A stretch of 64,000 nt of DNA. Source: Gammaproteobacteria bacterium. GTDB taxonomy: Bacteria; Pseudomonadota; Gammaproteobacteria; Pseudomonadales; Azotimanducaceae. Below the pieces are notes generated by a model that did no database searches, was not told the origin of the DNA, and saw nothing but the letters and a program-made list of their open reading frames with translations. The position numbers were made by a program, and so were the translations under genes. Below are positions 29,350 through 38,369 of this stretch, piece after piece (the stretch's first letter is position 1; each line of letters begins with the position of its first letter). The stretch covers positions 1 to 64,000 of the forward strand of contig JAPUIA010000115.1 of assembly GCA_027297435.1 (NCBI GenBank), given 5' to 3'.

Positions 29350-29936
29350 GGCGGAACCGGAGGTTCCGCAGCGCAATCTTCGATTGCGCCCTGGACGTTG
29401 GGTTTGGTGACGATGATGTCTTCGGTCCGCACCGGAAAGTGTCGTTCGCGTCGATCGGCGAAGTAGTGTCGCAAGGTCTTGCCGACAACGGGGAATGCCA
29501 GTTCGTCCCAGGGTATTTCGTGCTCGGCGAACAAGGCGACCTCGAGCGTCTCCTCACCGACGGCGAAGCTGCCGTCAACCAGTTGGGCGCGATAAAAGAG
29601 GTACACCTGCGATATGTGCGGCAAGCTGAAAACGGTGTAAAGGTGCGGATTCGCGACCCGTGCTCGTGCTTCCTCCCAGGTTTCTCGGGCGGCGCCTGCA
29701 AAGCAGGTCTCGTTGTTTTCGAGAAATCCGGCCGGTAGCGTCCAAGTGTTTTTCCGCGGCTGGATCGCACGTCTGCACAACATGACTCTGTCTTCCCAGA
29801 TGGGCAGACATCCCGCGACGATCCGGGGGTTTTGGTAGTGAATGATGTTGCACGTCGCGCACACGAACCGCTCGCGCGAGTCGCCCGGCGGTACCTCGAG
29901 CGACACCGGGTTCCCGCAATGACTGCAGAATTTCAT
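29346..29936 (-). CDS. Nudix hydrolase with N-terminal zinc ribbon
   Basis: This 196-residue protein begins with a zinc ribbon (CSHCG at 4-8 and CATC near 26-29). It is followed by a Nudix domain with [21 protein letters not shown]; the Nudix box is intact in the Glu cluster (REx2EE), but the Gly normally after EE is Ala. The ribbon-plus-Nudix layout is seen in NudC-like and ADP-ribose/NADH pyrophosphatase-like families, but this protein is shorter than NudC. The exact nucleotide substrate is unknown. It is convergent with purL. Confidence 0.85.
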   Translation of the reverse strand: MKFCSHCGNPVSLEVPPGDSRERFVCATCNIIHYQNPRIVAGCLPIWEDRVMLCRRAIQPRKNTWTLPAGFLENNETCFAGAARETWEEARARVANPHLYTVFSLPHISQVYLFYRAQLVDGSFAVGEETLEVALFAEHEIPWDELAFPVVGKTLRHYFADRRERHFPVRTEDIIVTKPNVQGAIEDCAAEPPVPP

Positions 29937-29985
29937 ACGTGGGATTGTATCGCCTCTGACACCTCCCTCGTGTTGAGGGAACCAA

Positions 29986-30318
29986 TTACCCGCTGGTAGG
30001 TGGGAACCGCAATACGGCAGGACTTTTGGCCTGACTGTCTGTCCGATAGCTGTCGGGTTCGACCATGCAACGGTGTAAATCGGCGAGCGAACGGCACATC
30101 ATCTCGGATACGCGTATGCAGGCGGCGAGCGGAGTCGTGGCCTTCTCACATTCCATATCCACCTTGAACTGCAGACCCTTTAGGCGGCGCCGGGCGATTT
30201 CGTTGCTGGCGGCGTCGATGACTGCTTCGGTCAGGCTCTTTCGCAACGCTTCTAGTCCTTGAGGGTCGTTACGCGCCATGTCCACGAGCACCTCGAACGC
30301 CGGTAGCCTTGATCTCAT
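29986..30318 (-). CDS. DUF3135-family protein
   Basis: This is a helical 110-residue protein with the pattern LPAFEVLVDMARNDPQGLEALRKSLTEAVI, RRRLKGLQFKVDMECEKATTPL and a downstream MMCRSLADLH. That is how I remember the DUF3135 family of gammaproteobacteria. The function of the family is not known to me. It has no membrane span, is transcribed with or near the Nudix gene (49 bp apart), and is divergent from the carbonic anhydrase-like gene. Confidence 0.6.
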   Translation of the reverse strand: MRSRLPAFEVLVDMARNDPQGLEALRKSLTEAVIDAASNEIARRRLKGLQFKVDMECEKATTPLAACIRVSEMMCRSLADLHRCMVEPDSYRTDSQAKSPAVLRFPPTSG

Positions 30319-30397
30319 GTGACTCTAGTTCTTGTCTCCAGAACGGGTACTATGCTTAAGCAGCCCCCAAGGTGACCAGGTCGATGGTGTAACCGTT

Positions 30398-30427
30398 TTG
30401 TGAGCGGGCTGAAAAGAACACTATATA
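30398..30427 (+). promoter_or_regulatory. putative promoter of the carbonic anhydrase-like gene and purT
   Basis: TTGTGA (30398-30403), an 18-base spacer and TATATA (30422-30427) lie in an AT-rich stretch between two divergent genes. The start codon at 30471 is 43 bases downstream, with GGAGGAGGAG between. Confidence 0.45.
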
Positions 30428-30470
30428 AAACAATAAGATACGAATAATTTCGGTGGAGGAGGAGCAAACC

Positions 30471-31004
30471 GTGTTGTACCAACTGGAGGATCGCCGCGTG
30501 GTGGCCGACGGCGACTATTTCGTCGCTCCATCTGCGGCAGTGATCGGCCGCGTGCGATTGAAAAACAACGTCAGTGTCTGGTTCAACGCGGTCGTCAGGG
30601 GCGATGACGAGCCCATCGTCGTCGGTGAGAATTCCAACGTGCAGGATTGTGCGGTGTTGCATACCGATCCGGGTTATCCGTGCATCGTGGGAGACAATGT
30701 GACGGTGGGACACCAAGCCATGCTGCATGGCTGTAAGATCGGCGACAATACGTTGATCGGCATAAATGCTGTCGTGTTGACGGGTGCGAAGGTCGGCAAG
30801 AACTGTTTGATCGGATCCAACTCGCTGGTGGGGGAGGGTAAGACGATCCCGGATAATTCGTTGGTGCTGGGTACGCCGGGGCGGGTCAAGCAGCTCTCGT
30901 CGGAAGCGATTGCCGGTATGCAGCGCAACTACCAACACTACGTGGAAAACGGCACATGGTTCAACACCGCGCTGTCCATTCAAGAGGAGGCAGACCGGCC
31001 ATGA
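30471..31004 (+). CDS. gamma-carbonic anhydrase family protein (left-handed beta-helix)
   Basis: This 177-residue hexapeptide-repeat protein resembles YrdA/PaaY. Characteristic pieces are [48 protein letters not shown] and [27 protein letters not shown]. Histidines at the zinc-site positions (LH, GHQ, LHGC) are kept, so metal binding is likely; carbonic anhydrase activity is not certain for this subgroup. GTG at 30471 is preferred over the track's GTG at 30453 because GGAGGAGGAG then serves as ribosome binding site. It overlaps purT by ATGA. Confidence 0.85.
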   Translation: MLYQLEDRRVVADGDYFVAPSAAVIGRVRLKNNVSVWFNAVVRGDDEPIVVGENSNVQDCAVLHTDPGYPCIVGDNVTVGHQAMLHGCKIGDNTLIGINAVVLTGAKVGKNCLIGSNSLVGEGKTIPDNSLVLGTPGRVKQLSSEAIAGMQRNYQHYVENGTWFNTALSIQEEADRP

Positions 31005-32191
31005 CGTCGATAGGCACGCCGTGCAAGTCCGGGGCCACGCGCGTGATGCTGCTGGGTTCGGGAGAACTCGGTAAAGAAGTGGCGATCGAGTTACAGCGTC
31101 TTGGGGTCGAGGTGATTGCCGTGGATCGCTACGCCAACGCTCCGGCGATGCAGGTGGCCCATCGCGCACACGTGATCAACATGTTGGATGGCGCTGCCTT
31201 GCGCCAGGTCATCGAGCAGGAGCGGCCGGATCTGGTCGTTCCGGAGATCGAGGCCATTGCGACACCGACGCTCGTCGAGTTGGAAGCCGAAGGCGTGCAC
31301 GTCATCCCCACGGCTCGAGCAACGCGCTTGACCATGGATCGTGAAGGCATTCGCCGCCTGGCAGCGGAAACGCTGGGGATCGCCACGTCCCCATACCGGT
31401 TTGCCGGGACGAGGTTGGAGTACGATGCGGCCATCGCCGAGATCGGCACACCTTGCGTCGTCAAGCCCACGATGTCGAGTTCCGGCAAGGGCCAGAGCCT
31501 GGTCGAGGCGCCGGACGATGTAGGCGATGCGTGGGACTACGCCCAAGCGGGCGCACGTGGCGGCGGTGACAAGGTAATCGTCGAGGGTTTCGTCGACTTC
31601 GACTACGAAATCACCCTGCTTACCATTCGTCACGACGGTGGCACCGATTTCTGTGCGCCGATCGGGCACCGCCAAGAAAATGGTGACTACCAGGAATCTT
31701 GGCAGCCTCAGGCAATGACGGATGCAGCGCTCGCAGAGTGTCAACGGATTGCCGAGCTGGTAACGGGAGAGCTCGGTGGCCGCGGCCTCTTTGGCGTCGA
31801 GTTCTTCATCAAAGCGGACGATGTGACCTTCAGCGAAATCAGCCCGCGTCCTCACGACACCGGGATGGTCACGATGATTAGCCAAGATCTCTCGGAATTC
31901 GCGTTGCACGCGCGCGCCATCCTTGGCTTACCGATTCCCAATATCCATCAGCACGGGCCGTCGGCGTCAGCCGTGATCCTCGTCGAAGGCACCTCGCAAG
32001 ACATAACCTTCAGCGGCTTTGAAGCGGCGCTTGCCGAGCCCGACACGCAGATACGCCTGTTCGGCAAGCCGGAAGTGCAAGGCGAACGCCGCATGGGCGT
32101 CGCCCTCGCCCGGCGCGCGAGCATTGTCGATGCGCGCGCCGAGGCGACGCGCATGGCGCAGAGCATCACCTATCGATTCGAGGACGGTTAG
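31001..32191 (+). CDS. purT: formate-dependent phosphoribosylglycinamide formyltransferase
   Basis: PurT formylates GAR using formate and ATP, an alternative to PurN. It is an ATP-grasp enzyme of 396 residues. [30 protein letters not shown] opens the protein, [11 protein letters not shown] is in the grasp domain, and [24 protein letters not shown] carries the metal ligands. The ATG at 31001 overlaps the preceding gene by four bases. With purL and guaBA it makes this region purine-rich. Its 3' end overlaps the convergent HNH pseudogene by 26 bp. Confidence 0.96.
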   Translation: MTSIGTPCKSGATRVMLLGSGELGKEVAIELQRLGVEVIAVDRYANAPAMQVAHRAHVINMLDGAALRQVIEQERPDLVVPEIEAIATPTLVELEAEGVHVIPTARATRLTMDREGIRRLAAETLGIATSPYRFAGTRLEYDAAIAEIGTPCVVKPTMSSSGKGQSLVEAPDDVGDAWDYAQAGARGGGDKVIVEGFVDFDYEITLLTIRHDGGTDFCAPIGHRQENGDYQESWQPQAMTDAALAECQRIAELVTGELGGRGLFGVEFFIKADDVTFSEISPRPHDTGMVTMISQDLSEFALHARAILGLPIPNIHQHGPSASAVILVEGTSQDITFSGFEAALAEPDTQIRLFGKPEVQGERRMGVALARRASIVDARAEATRMAQSITYRFEDG

Positions 32192-32580
32192 CCTTCAGGA
32201 AGTGGAAAGCTAAGTCGGATTTCACGACTCGAAAACCGTACTCATGGACCAGGCGGTGATGCCGCCGGCATAGCAGCACCAGGTTGTCGAGTTTCGTTTC
32301 GCCGCCTTCGGACCAGTGCACGATGTGGTGGCCGTGTGCGCACTCGCTCCCGAGCCGCGCCGTAACCCAATCCAAAGGTACGAGCGAGCCAGGACGCGAG
32401 ATACAAAGGCCGCCCATCCACCTGCTCGCGTTGGTCGAGTTCACGCAGCAGGCACGACAGTCGATACTCGATGGCGTGTCGCTCTGCCATCAAGAGGCGT
32501 ATTTCCTTGTAGAGATCGAAGAGTCGATAGCGGGAGAATTCGTCTACCGTATCCGGCGCGACCAGAGCCGTTTCAGCCAT
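32166..32580 (-). pseudogene. DUF222/HNH endonuclease gene with internal deletion and frameshift
   Basis: The frame from the ATG at 32580 reads MAETALVAPDTVDEF and reaches ASWLARTFGLGYGAARERVR, the end of the N-terminal DUF222-like part. The frame then becomes nonsense, while another frame gives CAHGHHIVHWSEGGETKLDNLVLLCRRHHRLVH, a full HNH motif. The two meet within about 20 bases near 32345. Complete family members are several hundred residues long, so a large internal, out-of-frame deletion is the simplest explanation. The promoter keeps a perfect SOS box. It is convergent with purT, overlapping by 26 bp. Confidence 0.8.
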
Positions 32581-32599
32581 GATGTTTGTCCTTCCAGAA

Positions 32600-32619
32600 T
32601 ACTGTATATATATACAGTA
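32600..32619 (-). promoter_or_regulatory. LexA (SOS) box, perfect consensus
   Basis: TACTGTATATATATACAGTA is identical to the gammaproteobacterial consensus CTG-TATATATATA-CAG with both outer TA pairs. It lies 20 bases upstream of the HNH pseudogene start and covers its -10 box, so LexA binding would block transcription until DNA damage. Confidence 0.93.
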
Positions 32620-32637
32620 TTTGATACTGAATATCAA
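32609..32637 (-). promoter_or_regulatory. promoter of the HNH pseudogene
   Basis: On the minus strand TTGATA (32637-32632), a 17-base spacer and TATATA (32614-32609) form a strong promoter. The -10 box is inside the LexA operator. Confidence 0.75.
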
Positions 32638-32809
32638 GTAGAATGTGCCCTACAGACGACATCGGACGTAAGAAATCGGCTCAAGGCGGTGTAAGCGCTT
32701 ACCTGACCTGGAGTCAGTCAGGTCATTAGCCTGGACCCAAAGGAGACATTCGCGTAGCGGATGTTTCGGGCGTAAAGTTGAACGAATCGAGGCATCTCGC
32801 GGGGAAAGG

Positions 32810-34186
32810 ATGCTGACACTTCGACTCTTGCTTTTTCTATTCGTCGCAGCAACTTCGAATGCCCACGCAATCGAGCTGGCGTTTGAAAACATTACTGTTT
32901 TAGATCCCGCGACCGAGTCGAGCCAAGCCGGGACCTTGTTGGTTCGAAACGGCCACGTCGTAGGTTTGGTCGATTCCGTTCCTTCCGATTTCCAAGGGCG
33001 GCGCATTGACCTTGGCGGACGCTGGGTGATTCCGGGCCTCGTGGATATGCACACACATGCGGGTGGAAACCGCTCGCCCGACGGGCAGATTCAATTCATG
33101 ACCCCTGCGCAGGTAGCTCAGATTGCTCTGTATGCCGGCGTCGTTGCCTACTTGGACCTTTTCAACGTCGGTGAAGACTTCGTTTTTGGATTCCGCAACG
33201 AGCAAAGACAGACAGGGGTCGCGGCAAAGATATATGCGGCGGGCCCTTGCCTCACAGCGACAGACGGTCACTGCACCGAATACGGTTTTCCAACACGCAT
33301 CGTCAATACACCAGCCGATGCGCGACGCGAGATCGATGAGTTGGCAAGGAAAGCGCCCGATGTCATCAAGGTCGTTTATGCCACTGGGGGTGTCGCCCTT
33401 CAACCGACCATCGATCGACAAACGCTAGATGCCGTGGTCACGATTGCGCGCGAGCATGGCTTGAAAACGGTGGTTCACGTGGAATCTTGGGGCGACGTCC
33501 GAGATTCCGTGTTAGCGGGAGCTGCTGCAGTCACGCATACGCCGTTTAACACGCCACCTCCGGATATTGCGCCGCTCATGATCAAACACGGCACGGTCCA
33601 CATTCCGACCCTGGTCGTACAAAACGATATTGTCGGCATCGTTGAAGAGCCAGCCCTGTTGGACGACGAGTTACTCGTCGACGTGGTAATGGGTTCCCTC
33701 CTTGATGCCTACCGAGGCAACTATCCGGCGCAGATGGAAGGTTGGTTATCATGGAGTCGTCGACACAAGGAGACCGACGCACTCGCTATCCGTATGTTAT
33801 CTAGTGCGGGCGTGCCCATGCTCACGGGCACCGACGCCAGCAACCTTGGAGCGTTTCAAGGCTACTCCGTGCACCGCGAGTTGGAGTTGTTGGTGGCAGC
33901 CGGTCTAACAAACTGGGAAGCACTCCGGGCCGGAACGACGGCTCCACGAGATTTTCTTGATGGCCGCTGGGGAGTATCCGTTGGGGATGAGGCCACGTTC
34001 GTTGTTCTGAATGGGTCGCCACTCGACGATATCCGCAACACCAAGCGCATACACATGGTTGTACAACACGGAACGATCGTCGACCGAAATGCATTGTTGT
34101 CTTCGGGGCTCGGCTGTACAGCACGCTCTATTGCCGAGATCGACTTCGAGACACTATCGTGTACTCCCCAAAATCAACCGCAGTAA
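32810..34186 (+). CDS. exported metal-dependent amidohydrolase
   Basis: This 458-residue protein belongs to the imidazolonepropionase-like branch of the amidohydrolase superfamily. It has a signal peptide (about 1-20, ending SNAHA), the first metal motif HTH in DMHTHAGG, a Lys in VIKVVYATGG that could be carbamylated, His in VVHVES and VTHTPF, and the final Asp in LTGTDASN. A peptide-like or aromatic amide substrate is possible but cannot be deduced. It stands alone, with a short inverted repeat (ACCTGAC/GTCAGGT) about 90 bp upstream. Confidence 0.8.
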   Translation: MLTLRLLLFLFVAATSNAHAIELAFENITVLDPATESSQAGTLLVRNGHVVGLVDSVPSDFQGRRIDLGGRWVIPGLVDMHTHAGGNRSPDGQIQFMTPAQVAQIALYAGVVAYLDLFNVGEDFVFGFRNEQRQTGVAAKIYAAGPCLTATDGHCTEYGFPTRIVNTPADARREIDELARKAPDVIKVVYATGGVALQPTIDRQTLDAVVTIAREHGLKTVVHVESWGDVRDSVLAGAAAVTHTPFNTPPPDIAPLMIKHGTVHIPTLVVQNDIVGIVEEPALLDDELLVDVVMGSLLDAYRGNYPAQMEGWLSWSRRHKETDALAIRMLSSAGVPMLTGTDASNLGAFQGYSVHRELELLVAAGLTNWEALRAGTTAPRDFLDGRWGVSVGDEATFVVLNGSPLDDIRNTKRIHMVVQHGTIVDRNALLSSGLGCTARSIAEIDFETLSCTPQNQPQ

Positions 34187-34467
34187 CCCGCTTCTACCAA
34201 AGCAGACCTTGCGGCCGCGCATGCGGATTTCCGCCGATACCGTCATCCATCAGCTTACGTAATGACTGCGGCTATGACCCATGAGTTCCCGGCCCTTGGC
34301 AAACCCGCCAGCCGTGGCTATAGTTCGTCCCGTGAATCAAGCAACTCGTCAAGATTTTCTCAACCTCGCACTGCTGCTACTGCCGGTGTAGCCGGCATAT
34401 TCTTTACACATCGGGCTATTGCCCACCCCGACCCCCAGACTAACCCAAGTCATTAGCGAGTAGTGCT

Positions 34468-36162
34468 ATGAGCGAGCAAACCGAAACCCATTCCGGCCGC
34501 GCGGCCGGCAAGATGCCCTTCCACAAGTACCGGTCGTTTCGGCCGATCGACTTTCCGGAGCGACAGTGGCCCACCCAAGTCATCACCAAGGCGCCGCGTT
34601 GGTGCAGCGTCGATCTGAGGGATGGCAACCAAGCCCTGATCGACCCGATGAACGTCGGCGAGAAGCTGAGGATGTACGAGCTTTTGCTCGACGTGGGCCT
34701 TGCTGAAATCGAAGTCGGGTTCCCGGCGGCGTCGCAGCCGGATTTTGATTTTATCCGGCGCATCATCGATGAGGATCGCATTCCGGACGGGGTCACGATT
34801 CAGGTGCTGTGCCAAGCTCGAGAAGAGCTCATCGCGCGCACGGTCGAAGCGCTCAGCGGTGCACCGAAGGTCATATTTCATTTGTACAACTCAACCTCGG
34901 AACTGCAGCGACGCGTCGTATTCGAAATGGATCGCGATGGCATCATAGACCTCGCGGTGCGCGGTACCCGTACCGTTCGAGAAGGTGTGCGTGCATTGGA
35001 TGCGGATATCACCTTTGAGTACTCGCCGGAGAGCTTTACCGGCACCGAGCTCGACTTCGCGGTCGAAATCTGCACGGCAGTCGCTGAAACGTGGGGCGCG
35101 ACGGGCGAGCACCCGATGATCATCAACCTGCCTTCGACGGTCGAGATGGCGACACCCAACATATACGCGGATCAGATCGAATGGTTCGTCACCCACTTTC
35201 CGCATCGAGACGAAGTGGTCATCAGCCTTCACACCCACAACGACAGGGGCACAGGCATTGCGGCGACGGAGTTGGCACTCATGGCTGGAGCCGAGCGCGT
35301 AGAGGGCACGCTATTCGGCAACGGCGAGCGGACGGGTAATTGCGACCTGGTGACCATGGCGATGAACCTATTTAGCCAAGGGGTAGATCCTGAACTCGAC
35401 TTCCGCGACATGCCGCGCATTCGCCAAACGGTCGAGGAGATCAACAAGCTACCCATCCACGAACGTCATCCGTATGCGGGTGATCTGGTGTTCACGGCGT
35501 TCTCGGGATCCCACCAAGACGCCATCAGGAAAGGCATGTCGAAAGTCGACCGTGACCGCTGGGAAGTACCCTACTTGCCGATCGACCCGGCAGACGTTGG
35601 CTCTTCCTACAAGGAAACGGTTCGGGTGAACAGCCAATCCGGCAAAGGCGGCGTGGGCTTCATCCTCGAGGAGTATTTCGGCATCGTGCTGCCGAAAGAC
35701 ATGCTCAGGGAATTCGGCGGTGTCGTGCAGAGATTGACCGAGCGGCTGGATCGCGAAGTAAAGACCGACGAAATCTTTCAAGCACTGTTGGATGAGTATG
35801 TCGTCGAAGGCGGGCCGTACCGTTTGGTCGACTTCGACCTATTGATTGGCCGCGAATCGGATCAACGCTGTGTTGCGCGGGTCGAGATCTCTGAACAGCA
35901 GATGACGATTGACGGGGAAGGTTCTGGACCGATCGAAGCGTTCGTCAATGGGTTGGTCGAGACGCTCAATGAGCCGATCAACATCGTCGACTACCACGAA
36001 CACTCGCTTGCGAGGGGTAGTGATGCCCAAGCCATCTGCCTGCTCGCGATCGACAACGGCGAAGGCGGTCGCTGTTATGGCGTAGGCGTCAGCCGTAATA
36101 CGATCACGGCATCGTTGAATGGCGTGATTTCGGCGCTCAATCGGCGCTGGAAGCCTTCGTGA
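34468..36162 (+). CDS. leuA: 2-isopropylmalate synthase (long LeuA form)
   Basis: LeuA condenses acetyl-CoA with 2-oxoisovalerate, the first step of leucine synthesis. At 564 residues it is the longer form found in Pseudomonas, actinobacteria and others, not the E. coli 523-residue type. WCSVDLRDGNQALIDPM and ISLHTHNDRGTGIAATELAL are the catalytic motifs; a C-terminal allosteric domain from about 430 probably mediates leucine feedback. The start is ATG 5 bp after TAG CGAG. The last 26 bp overlap the convergent CorC-like gene. No other leu gene is near. Confidence 0.95.
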   Translation: MSEQTETHSGRAAGKMPFHKYRSFRPIDFPERQWPTQVITKAPRWCSVDLRDGNQALIDPMNVGEKLRMYELLLDVGLAEIEVGFPAASQPDFDFIRRIIDEDRIPDGVTIQVLCQAREELIARTVEALSGAPKVIFHLYNSTSELQRRVVFEMDRDGIIDLAVRGTRTVREGVRALDADITFEYSPESFTGTELDFAVEICTAVAETWGATGEHPMIINLPSTVEMATPNIYADQIEWFVTHFPHRDEVVISLHTHNDRGTGIAATELALMAGAERVEGTLFGNGERTGNCDLVTMAMNLFSQGVDPELDFRDMPRIRQTVEEINKLPIHERHPYAGDLVFTAFSGSHQDAIRKGMSKVDRDRWEVPYLPIDPADVGSSYKETVRVNSQSGKGGVGFILEEYFGIVLPKDMLREFGGVVQRLTERLDREVKTDEIFQALLDEYVVEGGPYRLVDFDLLIGRESDQRCVARVEISEQQMTIDGEGSGPIEAFVNGLVETLNEPINIVDYHEHSLARGSDAQAICLLAIDNGEGGRCYGVGVSRNTITASLNGVISALNRRWKPS

Positions 36163-37402
36163 TCTTGAGATTCTTGATGACGTTATCCTTGATCTGCAGG
36201 GTTTCGATCAGATAGTCGTCGACGCGCACGCAGAGGTTGGAATCCGGGATGGTCTCAAGGGTCTCGAGTACCAGGCCATTGAGCGTCTTGGGCCCGTTGG
36301 TCGGTAGATCCCACTGCAGTGCCCGATTGATGTCCCGTAACACGGCCATGCCGTCGATGAAATAGGAACCGTCGGCTTGCGGTACGATCTCCGGGATGCT
36401 GGCCGCGTAGTCCGTCGTAAACTCGCCGACGATTTCTTCGAGGATGTCTTCGAGCGTGACGATACCCTGGACGTCGCCGTACTCGTCCACCACTAGCGCG
36501 ATGCGGCGTTTCTCGTGTTGGAAGTTGACGAGTTGAGTATGCAGCGGCGTTGCCTCTGGTACGAAGTAGGGTTCTTGAGTGAGCTGCATGAGCTCGGCTT
36601 TGCTGATGGATTCTTGGTCTAGATGACGGGCGAGACGTCTGAGGTGCAGCATGCCGAGCACATTGTTGATGTTGTCCTTGTAGATCGGAAGTCGCGTGTG
36701 CTGGCTTGTTGCGAGCACCTGTAGAATTTCGTCCATATCGTCATCGATGTCGATGCCGATGATTTCATTGCGTGGCACCATGATGTCGTCGACGGTGACG
36801 TTTTCCAGATCCAGAATGCTCAACATCATGTTCTGATACCGGTCGGGAATCTTTGCACCCTCGTCGACCAACGTGCGCAGTTCGTCGGCCGACAGGTGAT
36901 CGTCTCGCATGTCCGTTGACGGGATGAACGGTCTCACGAGCGCGTTGCTGATGGTGTTGGTGAACCAGACGACAGGCCGCAACAACGTCAAGAGCGGATC
37001 CAGGATATAGACCGATGCGAACGCCACCCGCTCGGGTGTGTGCGCTGCGATGGTTTTTGGAGCCACTTCTGCGAAGATGAGAAAAAATGCCGTCAACATA
37101 ATGGGTGCGAGCACCACGCCGCTGTCGCCGAACACCCGCAAGCCGATCACCGTGCCAATGCTGGCGGCCAAAAAGTTGACGAAGTTGTTGCCGATGAGAA
37201 TTACGCCCAACAAACGATCCGGACGTCTCAGCAGACGATTGGCTTTGCGTGCCGCGGTGTGCTTCTGCTTGACGAGATGGCGCAACCGGTACCGGTTGAG
37301 CGCCATCATGGCTGTCTCGCTGCTCGAAAAATAGGCGGAGAGCACCGTCAGCATGAGAATGATCGCCAATAAGACAGAAGAGGGCAGCTCCGTCAGCGAC
37401 AT
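36137..37402 (-). CDS. CNNM/CorC-family transporter-associated protein (YfjD-like)
   Basis: This 421-residue protein has an N-terminal DUF21/CNNM membrane domain (SVLLAIILMLTVLSAYFSSSETAMMALNRYRLRHLV plus two further hydrophobic segments), a pair of CBS domains (DIMVPRNEIIGID to VVDEYGDVQGIVTLEDILEEIVGEF) and a CorC-type C-terminal domain. Members are linked to magnesium/cobalt efflux or resistance. It forms a pair with the CcsA-like gene upstream (one-base overlap) next to ffh, the ypjD-yfjD-ffh neighbourhood of Gammaproteobacteria. Confidence 0.9.
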   Translation of the reverse strand: MSLTELPSSVLLAIILMLTVLSAYFSSSETAMMALNRYRLRHLVKQKHTAARKANRLLRRPDRLLGVILIGNNFVNFLAASIGTVIGLRVFGDSGVVLAPIMLTAFFLIFAEVAPKTIAAHTPERVAFASVYILDPLLTLLRPVVWFTNTISNALVRPFIPSTDMRDDHLSADELRTLVDEGAKIPDRYQNMMLSILDLENVTVDDIMVPRNEIIGIDIDDDMDEILQVLATSQHTRLPIYKDNINNVLGMLHLRRLARHLDQESISKAELMQLTQEPYFVPEATPLHTQLVNFQHEKRRIALVVDEYGDVQGIVTLEDILEEIVGEFTTDYAASIPEIVPQADGSYFIDGMAVLRDINRALQWDLPTNGPKTLNGLVLETLETIPDSNLCVRVDDYLIETLQIKDNVIKNLKITKASSAD

Positions 37403-38211
37403 CAGCCTTGGTCCAGTATGATCTCTAGAACGAACTTACTGCCGAAATACCCGAGAAGTAACAATACGAACGCACCGAGCACCCAGCGCACCGCCGATGT
37501 GCCTCGCCACCCAAACAAGTGTCTACCGACGAGTAGCACGACGTAGATAATCCACGAAGCAGAAGTTAGCACTGTATGGTGTACAACGTGCTGGGCAAAC
37601 ATATTGTCCAAGTAGATGAAGCCGCTGGCTATCGAGATCGTTAGTACTGCGAACCCCGCCCACAACATTGCGAACAACAAGTGCTCCATCGTTTCCAAGG
37701 GCGGCAATATGCGCAACATGAGTATGTGGCTTTTGGTGCGGATGTTGCGCTCGATTGTGCCGACTAACACGGCTTGAGCTGCTGCCATCATCAAGACGCT
37801 GTACGCGGTGATGGAGATCAAGATATGCGAGGCGAGTCCGGCGGTCATCTCCGCCACGGGCGTAAATCTCGATTCTGCAAACAATGACGCCAACACGGTA
37901 ATCGCGCCCAATGGGAACAGCAGTACCAACAGGCTATGCACCGGTTGTACAAAGCTCATCGAGACGACGAACACGACCATGATCAACGTAACCAAGCTGG
38001 CGACAGCGAACAGGTTGAGATCGATGCCATCGACCGTGTTGATGGCCGCGTAGATGGCGAAACCGTGGAGCACCAGCGCCGGCATGCCAATCGCCGTCAA
38101 CACCCGCACGGAAAACTCCGCATTGTGAGACATGGTTCGTAACTGCAGAAACGTGCCAAATAAATAAAGTGCGGCGGCTGTAATGCCGGGGATGACGGGA
38201 CTAATGGACAT
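37402..38211 (-). CDS. CcsA/YpjD-family inner-membrane protein
   Basis: This 269-residue, very hydrophobic protein has about eight membrane spans and conserved His near LVLHGFAIYAAI and FAQHVVHHTVLTS. That is the cytochrome c assembly (CcsA/CcmC-like) fold without a clear WWD tryptophan motif. In E. coli the homologue YpjD lies next to ffh and YfjD, and no c-type cytochrome role is proven. It is divergent from ffh with 158 bp between. Confidence 0.88.
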   Translation of the reverse strand: MSISPVIPGITAAALYLFGTFLQLRTMSHNAEFSVRVLTAIGMPALVLHGFAIYAAINTVDGIDLNLFAVASLVTLIMVVFVVSMSFVQPVHSLLVLLFPLGAITVLASLFAESRFTPVAEMTAGLASHILISITAYSVLMMAAAQAVLVGTIERNIRTKSHILMLRILPPLETMEHLLFAMLWAGFAVLTISIASGFIYLDNMFAQHVVHHTVLTSASWIIYVVLLVGRHLFGWRGTSAVRWVLGAFVLLLLGYFGSKFVLEIILDQG

Positions 38212-38331
38212 GCACGCTCGCGCGAGTGTTGGACGCTTCGGTCAAGTTTCGCGGCCTTGCCGCTAGTTTTCAACTGATTCAGCTTACTTTAATGTTGCGA
38301 ATTGGCGGTTCGGCTGGTTTTGTCACCCGGC

Positions 38332-38340
38332 TGCTATAAT
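38332..38340 (+). promoter_or_regulatory. ffh promoter with extended -10
   Basis: TGCTATAAT is a perfect -10 box with the upstream TGN extension, 29 bases before the ffh ATG. No good -35 is seen at 16-18 bases, as is usual for extended -10 promoters. Confidence 0.65.
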
Positions 38341-38369
38341 GCTTCCTCGAGCGCGGCGCAGCTAAATTG

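Noticed and set aside
30315-31169. 284-aa minus-strand ORF over the carbonic anhydrase-like gene
   Set aside because: Shadow frame; the plus strand carries a complete hexapeptide-repeat protein and purT start.
31091-31909. 272-aa minus-strand ORF inside purT
   Set aside because: Antisense shadow of an intact ATP-grasp enzyme.
34262-34456. 64-aa ORF between the amidohydrolase and leuA
   Set aside because: Ser/Thr/Pro-rich with no ribosome binding site and no family resemblance. I see no gene in the 281-bp gap 34187-34467.
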